A DNA stretch of 17,079 nt, taken from NCBI GenBank assembly GCA_910579435.1, contig CAJTVF010000052.1, positions 1 through 17,079 on the forward strand, written 5' to 3'. How positions within the stretch are numbered: the stretch's first letter is position 1; every line of letters starts with the position of its first letter. The notes beneath the pieces are model-generated. The model was not told where the DNA came from, ran no database searches, and was given only the letters and a program-made list of their open reading frames with translations. Source of the stretch: an uncultured Oscillibacter sp. (lineage in GTDB: Bacteria; Bacillota; Clostridia; Oscillospirales; Oscillospiraceae). The position numbers were made by a program, and so were the translations under genes. Shown piece after piece: positions 8,001 to 13,722 of this stretch.

Positions 8001-8530
8001 GTGCCGGTGGTGATGGTCCGGGCAATTTCGCCGGCCTCCCGGTTCAGCCCCGCCACGCCGCCCACAGCGGACGAGCCCTCCACGGCGCCGTGGAAGCTGC
8101 AGTTCCGCACGGCCCCGGCGTTATTTCCCACGATGCCGCCCACATTGACGGCGCTGCCGGAGGGCCGGACGCTGCCGGTGACAAACAGGTCCTGGACCAC
8201 CGCCCCCTCCTGGAGGTAGCGGAAGAGTCCCATATTGGACCCGGCGGCGGTGATATGCAGGTTGGTGATTTTGTGCCCCTCCCCCAGGAAGGTTCCGCCG
8301 AAGGTGGGGATGGGGGTAAAGTCGGCCTCTGTCAGGTCCAGGTCCGCCGTCAGGCGGACGGTTTTCCCCTGGGACCAGGCGTCCAGGGAGCAATGCTTGG
8401 CAAAGGCCAAAAGGTCCTCCACAGAGGAGATGACGGTCTCCGCCCCATCTGCCCGGGCCCCGGGCAGGGCCGCCGCCAGCAGGCACAGGGCCAGGACCAG
8501 GGAGGCGGCGCGCCGTTTGAAGGTTTTCAT
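5075..8530 (-). CDS. Large membrane-anchored GLUG-repeat surface protein with a central helical region
   Basis: An 1151-residue exported protein. There is a signal peptide (about 1-28, ending near PGARADG). GLUG-type beta-helix repeats follow, with recurring VGGIVG, VGGVAG and VGGVVG (about 75-310). A long Ala/Leu/Gly-rich amphipathic helical region (about 315-715) has heptad-like repeats. A second GLUG block (about 735-900; VGGLVG, AGGLAG, VGGVAG) comes next. An InlB/Flg_new-like beta segment (about 950-998, ending LEAVYKP), a further beta domain (about 1000-1105), one transmembrane helix (about 1112-1135) and a Lys/Arg-rich tail complete it. The start is the ATG at 8530, with GGAGG seven bases upstream; it overlaps the exporter's TGA by one base. 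No LPXTG motif is present. It probably works with the exporter encoded just before it, but the function is unknown. Confidence 0.82.
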   Translation of the reverse strand: MKTFKRRAASLVLALCLLAAALPGARADGAETVISSVEDLLAFAKHCSLDAWSQGKTVRLTADLDLTEADFTPIPTFGGTFLGEGHKITNLHITAAGSNMGLFRYLQEGAVVQDLFVTGSVRPSGSAVNVGGIVGNNAGAVRNCSFHGAVEGSSAVGGVAGLNREAGEIARTITTGTVTGEEFTGGAAGRNLGALLQCENGASVNTATPDEDTAIGVEGLALSLEEPPAGEDGDDGGFLKSHSDTGGVVGWSSGVVYRCLNTGAVGYPHVGYNVGGVAGRQSGHLSGCTNRGPVYGRKDVGGVVGQAEPDIALSPDGGTLDRLRRELDTLDSLIGRALDRAEGNGDGVSARLSAIGLTTDEARGHTEDLMDRLAGFTDENIASINSLSASVTRALEDLTPALEELSGVSRQVETLADRLDGALDALGNAAEGGADVSAGASLAAGIFRRAGEELASAVRDLRSAVETLRNAVVIHDQEAVDAALEDLSLSLENFGSALNQAGQAAEALHEALESFPDLGGVREILKEQLAPALSGMGGALKQAGGALGTLKAGTGLDWEQVRASLKEAGSGFQGFGSASARLDDALRALQDTLGSLGGLSGKLGSAIRQLGDAAALAAPVGRGLERAFAILGAVTGGLAEDGPTQLAPLGGAARDAGRGLFDSLTGLSQELEGLHDAVSTAGDQLAADLRAVSRQFSTVFDVLLDALSDTQEGGASRDLVEDTSDEDIAATRLGKIENCRNEAAVDGDRNVGGLVGAMSIEYGLDPEGDLELSLGGTYETKAVLQNCVNRGAVTAKKNCAGGLAGRMDLGTALGCENYGPVSSTSGSFVGGVAGYADALVRDSFAKCVLSGANDVGGVAGWADSLRDCYAIATVPEGTERVGAIAGSGEPGNIENCFFVDTGIAGIDGVSYDGSAQPIAFDALRQLPDIPSEFAAFTLRLKAEGEAVQEIPFTYGQDLSKIELPPVPELEGFYGEWPDFDTSGLNSDVTLEAVYKPWVTLVASTEQEGKLALALAEGRFTEEAVLQVQPTLSSTAPTEGTLWDIVLTGTDLGPEDQVTLRLLNTTGGRAEVRRYQSGQWVRLDAETNGSYLVVTTTGTHGTFNVAPAQNGWLPALLLAAGALLAALVVLAVLRVRKRKAQKTAETKVTAKK

Positions 8531-10995
8531 CACGCTTCCTCCTTTCCGCCGCCGGGCAGGACGGCGCCCTCCGGCGGCGCGTCCTCCAGGGCTCCGCTCT
8601 CAATGGCCGCGTTGATGGTGCCGTGGAGCAGGCCGGTGAAGTCCGCGTCCACCATGCCGGAAACGTAGCCCCGGACGTGGCCGTCCAGCCGCATCAGGCC
8701 GGTATGGCTCTGGAGGGGAAGCCGGGCCTTGAGGGTAAAGGCGCTCTTTTCGATGATGACGTCCCCCAGCAGCAGGATCTGGGGCAGGATGCCCATGACC
8801 AGGAAAATGGAGATCAGGGTCCCCCGGCCCAGGCACACGCCGATGGAGGAAATGGAGGGATTGGTGGACAGCACGCCGATCAGCGCGCCCGCCGAGGCCA
8901 GGATGGTGCCGGAGGTGACGATGGTGGGGAACGCCTGGTTTAAGGATTCCACCACCGCGTCCTTCAGGGGCATTTCCTGCTTCAGCTCCGTATAGCGGTT
9001 GGCGATGACGATGGCGTAGTCGATGTTGGCTCCCATTTGAATGGAGCTGACCACCAGATAGCTGAGGAAGAACAGGTTTTCCTTCATCAGATAGGGGAAG
9101 GAGAAGTTGATCCACACGCTGCCCTGGATGACCAGGATCAGCAACACCGGGAGGCCGGAGGATTTGAAGGTGAACACCAGCACCAGGATGACAAAGACAA
9201 TGGTCAGCACGCCGATGACGATATTGTCCTTTTCAAAGGAGCTGGAGAGGTCGAAGTCGCTGGTGGAGTTGCCCACCACCAGATAATCGTCATAGTACTT
9301 CCCGGCGGCGGCGTGGAGCACGTCCAGGAAAGCGAAGGTCTCCGGGCTCTCCTCCGGCAGGTCCAGCTGGAGCACCAGGCGGCTGTAGTTCCCGCCCTTG
9401 AGCTGGAGCTGGGCGTCGGAGAGCTGGACGTGGAGGTCCTCGACGGTCTCGGTCATCTCGCCGTCCAGGGTGAGGTAACCCTCCTCCATCTGGTCGTAGA
9501 CGAAGAGGAACATATCCAGCAGGGGCACGCCGTAGCTGTCCAGGCCGGACACCACCTGCCCGTAGCTTTCCTGATTCACGGCGTAGGCGGTATAGAGGAG
9601 GCGGGCGGCCTCCACGTCCAGGTCCGTCAGCTCCGCGAACTGCCGGGGGGTGAGGCGGTCCGTCAGGACATAGCCGTCCATGGCCTCGATGTTGGCAAGG
9701 CCCAGCACGGTGCCAATCTCCGGCATGGCCTCCAGGTCCCGCAGGAGGCGGCCCTCCCGCTCATAGTCCCCGGCGGGGACCATAACGGCGATGGTGTTCA
9801 CCCCGCCGAAGGTCCCGTCCACCTTCTGCTGGGCAATCTGGGATTCGTTCTGCCTCATGGTGGTCAGGGTGGTCTGGCCGTAGACGTAGGGGCACTTGTT
9901 GGAGAAGATGAAGCCGCCGATCAGCAGGACGATGAAAATGGGCGGCATGATGTACCGCGTTCGAACCGCCAGGCGGCCCCAGGCGGTGATCTGCGGGACA
10001 AAGCTCCTGTGATGGGTCCGGTCAATCAGATGGCTGAAGCTCATGAGAAGCCCCGGCATCAGGGTGAAGACGGCCAGCAGGCTCAGCACGATGGCCTTCA
10101 TCAGAATCACACCCAGGTCCCGGCCGATGCCGAAGCGCATAAAGCACATGGCTCCCAGGCCGGACAGGGTGGTCATGGAGCTGCCCGCAATCTCGGGGAT
10201 GGCCTTGCTCAGGGCTATGACCACCGCCTCCCGGGCCTCCAGCCGCTCCCGCTCCTCGGTGTAGCGGTGGCAGAGGATGATGGCGTAGTCGATGGCCAGG
10301 GCCAGCTGGAGCACCACCGCCACGGAGTTGGAGACGAAGGAGATCTCCCCGAAGAGGAAGTTCGTCCCCTTGTTCAAAAGCGCCGCCATGCCGAAGGTGG
10401 CCAGCAGCACGGGAATCTCCATGTAAGTATGGGAGGTGAACAGCAGCACCAGCAGGATGATGACCACGGCGATGACCATGACCACCTGCATCTCCGCGTC
10501 CAGGCTCTCAGAGTCGGAGTTGCCGGTGTCGCCGGTGACGTAGAGGTCATAGCCCTCCAGGGTTTTCTTCACCCGGTTCAGGGCCTCCAGGCTGACGGGG
10601 TCGTCCGCCGTGCCGTCGTAGGTAATGGAGAACAGGGCGGAGCCGTTGGCATAGTGGTCCTCTGTGCCGTCGAACTCCACGGACTTGACCCCGTTCAGGG
10701 CCTCCAGCTCCTCCGCCAGAGCCTGGGCCCGGGCCTGGGGGATGTTGTCCACCAAAATCCGGCTGGTGCCGAAAGTGACAAACTCCTCCTCCATGACCGT
10801 GAGGCCCCGCCGGGTCTCCGTCTCGGCGGGGAGGTAGCTGGTGAGATCGTCGTTCACCGCCGTCCAGCTGCTGGAAAAGGCGCAAAAAATGGCGAGTCCG
10901 ATGTACAGCAGGTAGAACGCCTTCCGTTTGTCCACGATGAAGGCCGCCAGCCGCTCCATGGGGCTCTGCTTTTGCTCGTTGTTTCGCCGGTCCAA
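8530..10995 (-). CDS. RND/MMPL-family exporter
   Basis: An 821-residue inner-membrane transporter with the duplicated MMPL (HAE2-like) architecture: one helix (about 27-44), an extracellular domain (45-165), five to six helices (about 166-322), a helix near 350-365, a second extracellular domain (365-590) and a closing helix set (592-745). Each half has the Asp-Tyr pair of proton-coupled MMPL proteins: D236-Y237 in LALAIDYAIILCHRY and D659-Y660 in GANIDYAIVIANRY. Such proteins export lipids or other hydrophobic compounds by proton motive force; the substrate here is not known. The start is taken as TTG at 10995, with AGGAAG about eight bases upstream. The next ATG (codon 13) has no visible binding site. 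It is the first gene of a two-gene operon. Confidence 0.9.
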   Translation of the reverse strand: MDRRNNEQKQSPMERLAAFIVDKRKAFYLLYIGLAIFCAFSSSWTAVNDDLTSYLPAETETRRGLTVMEEEFVTFGTSRILVDNIPQARAQALAEELEALNGVKSVEFDGTEDHYANGSALFSITYDGTADDPVSLEALNRVKKTLEGYDLYVTGDTGNSDSESLDAEMQVVMVIAVVIILLVLLFTSHTYMEIPVLLATFGMAALLNKGTNFLFGEISFVSNSVAVVLQLALAIDYAIILCHRYTEERERLEAREAVVIALSKAIPEIAGSSMTTLSGLGAMCFMRFGIGRDLGVILMKAIVLSLLAVFTLMPGLLMSFSHLIDRTHHRSFVPQITAWGRLAVRTRYIMPPIFIVLLIGGFIFSNKCPYVYGQTTLTTMRQNESQIAQQKVDGTFGGVNTIAVMVPAGDYEREGRLLRDLEAMPEIGTVLGLANIEAMDGYVLTDRLTPRQFAELTDLDVEAARLLYTAYAVNQESYGQVVSGLDSYGVPLLDMFLFVYDQMEEGYLTLDGEMTETVEDLHVQLSDAQLQLKGGNYSRLVLQLDLPEESPETFAFLDVLHAAAGKYYDDYLVVGNSTSDFDLSSSFEKDNIVIGVLTIVFVILVLVFTFKSSGLPVLLILVIQGSVWINFSFPYLMKENLFFLSYLVVSSIQMGANIDYAIVIANRYTELKQEMPLKDAVVESLNQAFPTIVTSGTILASAGALIGVLSTNPSISSIGVCLGRGTLISIFLVMGILPQILLLGDVIIEKSAFTLKARLPLQSHTGLMRLDGHVRGYVSGMVDADFTGLLHGTINAAIESGALEDAPPEGAVLPGGGKEEA

Positions 10996-11050
10996 GGATT
11001 CCGCTTCCTTTCCGTTCCCCGGGACCCGGGGTTCTCATATTTACGTTGTT

Positions 11051-11079
11051 ATCTTATACCAAGCAAAGGAAAAAATCAA
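11051..11079 (-). promoter_or_regulatory. Promoter of the MMPL/GLUG operon
   Basis: On the minus strand TTGATT (11074-11079) and TAAGAT (11051-11056) are 17 bases apart. The leader contains the tight palindrome CCCCGGG-A-CCCGGGG (11017-11031) before the ribosome binding site, which could influence expression. It lies back to back with the rpsF promoter. Confidence 0.6.
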
Positions 11080-11097
11080 GGGTGCGGAAACTTTTCC

Positions 11098-11125
11098 TTG
11101 ACATTTCCCCAAATTCCGATATAAT
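11098..11125 (+). promoter_or_regulatory. Promoter of the rpsF-ssb-rpsR operon
   Basis: TTGACA (11098-11103) and TATAAT (11120-11125) are separated by 16 bases. Both boxes are perfect consensus, fitting a highly expressed ribosomal operon. The start would be near 11132, leaving a leader of about 70 bases. Confidence 0.85.
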
Positions 11126-11155
11126 AAGTAGGCTTGCAGATGCAGGCATATCCTT

Positions 11156-11177
11156 GCTCTCATTGGAGAATGAGGGC
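11156..11177 (+). promoter_or_regulatory. Stem-loop in the rpsF leader, candidate S6:S18 autoregulatory site
   Basis: A 9-bp stem (11156-11164 with 11169-11177, core CTCATT/AATGAG) closed by GGAG stands about 25 bases before the rpsF ATG. Leaders of rpsF operons in many bacteria carry a structure bound by the S6:S18 complex for feedback control. Position and form fit, but I cannot confirm the conserved loop bases of that motif. Confidence 0.45.
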
Positions 11178-11202
11178 CATTTGTCCAAAAGGAGGTGCAA
11201 AC

Positions 11203-11499
11203 ATGGCAAAGGTTACTGCCAATTATGAGGTCGTGTATATCATCGACCCTGCACAGGGGGAGGAGAACATCGCCGCTCTCGTCGCGAAGTTCAAGACCCT
11301 GGCTGAGCAGAACGGCTCCGCCGTCGAGGTGGAGGAGTGGGGTGCCCGGCGTCTCGCCTACCCCATCAACTACAAGAACGACGGCTACTACGTGCTGATG
11401 AGCTTCACCAGCGAACCGTCCTTCCCCAAGGAGCTGGACCGCGTTCTCGGCATTACCGACGGCATCATGCGTTCCCTGATTGTCTGCAAGGGCGAGTGA
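11203..11499 (+). CDS. rpsF: 30S ribosomal protein S6
   Basis: A 98-residue protein of normal length for S6. It has YEVVYIIDP at the start, VEEWGARRLAYPINYKNDGYY in the middle and the final RSLIVCKGE strand. It forms a heterodimer with S18 in the platform of the small subunit. The ATG at 11203 follows a strong GGAGGTG. An upstream in-frame ATG near 11134 lies at the transcription start and lacks a site, so it is rejected. It is the first gene of the conserved rpsF-ssb-rpsR operon. Confidence 0.97.
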   Translation: MAKVTANYEVVYIIDPAQGEENIAALVAKFKTLAEQNGSAVEVEEWGARRLAYPINYKNDGYYVLMSFTSEPSFPKELDRVLGITDGIMRSLIVCKGE

Positions 11500-11512
11500 G
11501 GAGGAACCCCGG

Positions 11513-11983
11513 ATGCTCAACAAGATCATTCTCATGGGCCGTCTGACCCGTGACCCCGAGCTGCGCCGCACTCAGAGCGGCACCGCCGTCACGTCCTTCT
11601 CCATCGCCTGCGACCGGGACTTCAAGTCCCCAAGCGGCGAAAAGGAGACGGATTTCATCGACGTAGTGGCGTGGCGGAACACGGCGGAATTCGTCAGCAA
11701 ATACTTCGCCAAGGGCCGCATGGCCGTGGTGGAGGGCCGCCTTCAGATCCGCGACTGGACCGACCGGGAGGGCGGCAAGCGCCGCAGCGCCGAGGTCGTG
11801 GCGGACAACGTTTACTTCGGGGACTCCAAGCGGGACAGCGGCGGCGAGTACGGCGGCTCCTCCTATGGAGCGCTCCCCGCTTACGGCGCCCCCGCCTCTT
11901 CCGGCCGGGCCCCTGCCGCCGGCTTCGGGGGAGGGTCTGACTTCGCCGAGATCGGCGAGGAGGACGGCGAGCTGCCGTTTTAA
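11513..11983 (+). CDS. ssb: Single-stranded DNA-binding protein
   Basis: A 156-residue SSB. The OB fold (about 1-105) begins LNKIILMGRLTRDPELR and includes FIDVVAWRNTAEFVSKYFAK and VEGRLQIRDWTD. A Gly/Ser/Ala/Pro-rich flexible linker leads to the acidic tip EEDGELPF, which recruits replication and repair partners. The protein acts as a tetramer coating single-stranded DNA. The start at 11513 follows GAGGAGG and lies 13 bases after the rpsF stop; the frame is open further upstream inside rpsF without a site. Confidence 0.97.
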   Translation: MLNKIILMGRLTRDPELRRTQSGTAVTSFSIACDRDFKSPSGEKETDFIDVVAWRNTAEFVSKYFAKGRMAVVEGRLQIRDWTDREGGKRRSAEVVADNVYFGDSKRDSGGEYGGSSYGALPAYGAPASSGRAPAAGFGGGSDFAEIGEEDGELPF

Positions 11984-11992
11984 ATTTGATGG

Positions 11993-12028
11993 ATTCCGGA
12001 GGGGAGCGTCCCCGCCGGACACCGGAAT
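11993..12028 (+). other. Hairpin between ssb and rpsR
   Basis: ATTCCGG (11993-11999) and CCGGAAT (12022-12028) enclose an inner GGGG/CCCC pairing, directly before the rpsR ribosome binding site. No T-run follows. It may set the relative expression or RNA processing of rpsR. Confidence 0.45.
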
Positions 12029-12043
12029 AAAGGAGGAAATCTC

Positions 12044-12295
12044 ATGGCTTTCGATCGTGAATCCCGGCCCGCCCGCCCGATGCGGGGCAAGCGCCGCAAG
12101 GTCTGCCAGTTCTGCGCCGAGAAGTGCGAGCATATTGACTATAAGGACGCCGCCAAGCTGCGCCGCTTCATCTCTGAGCGGGCCAAGATCCTGCCCCGCA
12201 GGACCACCGGCACCTGCGCCATGCATCAGCGCCAGCTGACTGAGGCCATCAAGCGGGCCCGTCAGATCGCCCTGCTGCCCTACGTCACCGACTGA
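12044..12295 (+). CDS. rpsR: 30S ribosomal protein S18
   Basis: An 83-residue S18 of usual length, with KRRKVCQFC, IDYKDAAKLRRFISERAKIL and PRRTTGTCAMHQRQLTEAIK. Four cysteines (21, 24, 28 and 58) form the C-x2-C-x3-C plus distal Cys pattern of the zinc-binding form; zinc-independent paralogues lack these. AAGGAGG precedes the ATG. It pairs with S6 on the ribosome and in leader feedback. rplI does not follow; the operon ends in the terminator at 12321. Confidence 0.97.
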   Translation: MAFDRESRPARPMRGKRRKVCQFCAEKCEHIDYKDAAKLRRFISERAKILPRRTTGTCAMHQRQLTEAIKRARQIALLPYVTD

Positions 12296-12320
12296 CGGAG
12301 GAACGAGGAATTGAAAAAAT

Positions 12321-12358
12321 CCGGTCCGTCCCCAGGGGCGGGCCGGGTCTTTCCTTTC
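12321..12358 (+). terminator. Terminator of the rpsF operon
   Basis: A 12-bp GC-rich stem (12321-12332 with 12335-12346, two G-T pairs) ends in a tight loop and is followed by the T-rich GTCTTTCCTTTC. It lies 26 bases after the rpsR stop. Confidence 0.85.
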
Positions 12359-12409
12359 GGTCAAGGTGTGAACGAACGGTAAAAATTTCTTCCTGCGGCG
12401 GAAAAGGAC

Positions 12410-12438
12410 TTGATTTTTCCCTCGGCTTCGTTTATAAT
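12410..12438 (+). promoter_or_regulatory. Promoter of tRNA-Gly
   Basis: TTGATT (12410-12415) and TATAAT (12433-12438) are separated by 17 bases. The tRNA begins 25 bases after the -10 box, so it is transcribed as its own unit. Confidence 0.8.
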
Positions 12439-12462
12439 AACACCGTTGTGACAATTAAATAA

Positions 12463-12536
12463 GCAGGGTTAGTACATCGGTAGTACAACGGCTTCCCAAG
12501 CCGTGGAGGCGGGTTCGATTCCCGTACCCTGCTCCA
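12463..12536 (+). tRNA. tRNA-Gly, anticodon CCC
   Basis: A full cloverleaf. The acceptor is GCAGGGT (12463-12469) paired with ACCCTGC (12526-12532). The D arm is GTAC-ATCGGTA-GTAC. The anticodon arm is ACGGC-TTCCCAA-GCCGT with anticodon CCC. The T arm is CGGG-TTCGATT-CCCG. The discriminator is T with the CCA tail encoded (12534-12536). CCC reads GGG glycine codons, which are frequent in this GC-rich sequence. Confidence 0.95.
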
Positions 12537-12540
12537 GCTC

Positions 12541-12607
12541 AGAAATTCCCCTTACCGCTGCGCTTCCCGCCCGAAGGGCGGAAAGCTTCGCCGGACGGGG
12601 AATTTCT
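12541..12607 (+). other. Large hairpin downstream of tRNA-Gly
   Basis: An 11-bp outer stem AGAAATTCCCC/GGGGAATTTCT (12541-12551 with 12597-12607) encloses a second stem (12562-12572 with 12576-12586, one mismatch). Only a short T-containing tail follows. It may help 3' processing of the tRNA precursor or act with the terminator just after it. Confidence 0.5.
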
Positions 12608-12613
12608 TCGCCT

Positions 12614-12654
12614 TCAACTGCGAACCGCTTCGCTGGGTTCGCAGTTGATTTTTT
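12614..12654 (+). terminator. Terminator of the tRNA-Gly unit
   Basis: A perfect 13-bp stem (TCAACTGCGAACC at 12614-12626 with 12636-12648) and a 9-base loop are followed directly by six T (12649-12654). Confidence 0.9.
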
Positions 12655-12693
12655 ACGGGAGACGAAGGACGGGAGACAGGGGCTGGAGTGACT

Positions 12694-12836
12694 CTGGCCA
12701 AGAGATTAGCCCCCATAGGTCACCACCCGGCCGGCGGTAAAGAAGAGGGCGGACACACAGGTCCGCCCCTACAGGTGGAAGAAAAACCCTAGAAGACTGT
12801 CCTGACCAAGAGGACAAGCCCCCACAGGTCAGCACC
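12694..12836. repeat. Degenerate direct repeat pair in the gene-free stretch
   Basis: 12694-12727 and 12802-12836 are about 35-base copies sharing CTGnCCAAGAG, AGCCCCCAyAGGTCA and CACC, 108 bases apart. The stretch 12655-13107 has no believable gene; this pair, a short palindrome and a long palindrome are what it holds. Confidence 0.5.
12747..12768. repeat. Short REP-like palindrome
   Basis: GGGCGGAC-ACACAG-GTCCGCCC followed by CTACAGG. Very similar hairpins with a CTAC tail are common as dispersed intergenic repeats in many bacterial genomes, by general knowledge; copy number here cannot be judged from one window. Confidence 0.55.
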
Positions 12837-12978
12837 GCACCAGCGGCAGCGGAAAGCGCCGCCGGTCCATTCGTTGATATCCAAACCCCCGCTAAAACTG
12901 AGCCGCGGGCAGAAGGCATTCGTGAAACCGGAAGCACTGCCTGCGCGCCTCCCGTCCAACCGTACGCATCCCCTATTA

Positions 12979-13055
12979 CTTCTTTTTCTCTTTTGGACCG
13001 TGCACGGCCCGTTTTCTCTTTTTCTTCTGGAAGAAAAAGAGAAAACGGGCCGTGC
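12979..13055. repeat. Perfect 26-bp-arm palindrome with an upstream mirror-repeat pyrimidine tract
   Basis: Arms 13002-13027 and 13030-13055 are perfectly complementary around a 2-base loop (TG). The inner arm is polypyrimidine/polypurine. The 17-base tract CTTCTTTTTCTCTTTTG (12979-12995) is the exact mirror of 13011-13027. It is therefore the exact base-by-base complement, in the same direction, of the purine tract 13030-13046. This geometry allows the first tract to lie in the major groove of the hairpin as a third strand. There is no T-run on either strand, so it is not an ordinary terminator, although it lies between convergent units. Confidence 0.8.
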
Positions 13056-13107
13056 AATGGACCAGCCATCTTCATGGCTGAATCCCCCCGCCCGTCAGGG
13101 CACTCCC

Positions 13108-13722
13108 TCACCCCTCCGCCTCCGGCGGCTTCTCCAAATCCAGCACATACCGCTCATAAGCGTTAATAATCGTAGTCTCCCCCCGCCGGAGCACCCGGGG
13201 AATCTGAAACCCATAATTCACATGGACATGTCCATGAATCAAATACCTCGGCTGATACTTGTCCACAAGAGCCAGCAGGCTCTCAAACCCTTGGTGGGCA
13301 TAGTCCTCCCCATCCCCATAGCCCAGCATGGGCGAATGGGTCAGCACAATGTCCACGCCCCCCGCCCGCCAGAGGCGGTACCGGAGCCGCCGGATCCGGC
13401 GGGCCATCTGTGCCTCCGTGTACTGGTGGGGCCCGCCGCTATACTCGATGCTTCCCCCCAGGCCCAGGATACGGAGGCCCTTCACCGTCACAAGCCGGTC
13501 CTCCACACAGTCGCAGCCCTCCGGGGGATGCCGGTCATAGGTTTTATCGTGGTTCCCATGGACGTAGAGCAGGGGCTTCCCCGCCATGGTCACCAGGAAG
13601 GAGAGATATTTGGAGTTCAAATCCCCGCAGGAGAGGATTATGTCAATGCCGTCCAGACGGCCCGGCTTGTAATAGTCCCACAGGTATTCGCTCTCTTTAT
13701 CCGACAGTAACAGCAGCTTCAC
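13108..13722 (-). CDS. Calcineurin-like metallophosphoesterase with altered first motif
   Basis: A 204-residue cytoplasmic phosphoesterase. The metal-site motifs in order are LLSDKES (D8, with Lys-Glu where most families have x-His), CGDL (GD 33-34), GNHD (56-59), LTHSP (H129) and HGHVH (163-167). All other metal ligands are present, so a dinuclear centre with Glu10 replacing His is plausible, and small Firmicutes relatives with SDxE are within my recollection. The substrate is unknown. The start is GTG at 13722, with AGGAGG ten bases upstream; it overlaps the preceding gene's stop by four bases (GTGA). It is the second gene of an operon with the ParB-like/BMP fusion. Confidence 0.85.
   Translation of the reverse strand: MKLLLLSDKESEYLWDYYKPGRLDGIDIILSCGDLNSKYLSFLVTMAGKPLLYVHGNHDKTYDRHPPEGCDCVEDRLVTVKGLRILGLGGSIEYSGGPHQYTEAQMARRIRRLRYRLWRAGGVDIVLTHSPMLGYGDGEDYAHQGFESLLALVDKYQPRYLIHGHVHVNYGFQIPRVLRRGETTIINAYERYVLDLEKPPEAEG

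Noticed and set aside
6176..8668. 830-codon open frame on the plus strand
   Set aside because: It lies antisense to the GLUG surface protein gene. Its Gly/Ala/Val/Arg-rich translation shows no recognisable domain, and such long antisense frames are common in GC-rich genes.
9037..11124. 695-codon open frame on the plus strand
   Set aside because: Antisense to the MMPL exporter; the His/Gln/Gly-rich composition is a shadow of GC-rich membrane-protein codons, with no domain or ribosome binding site.
11041..11571. 176-codon open frame antisense to rpsF and ssb
   Set aside because: It overlaps two certain genes and both divergent promoters.
12653..13111. 152-codon open frame on the minus strand through the repeat patch
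   Set aside because: It runs through the palindrome and repeats, has no binding site and encodes no plausible protein.
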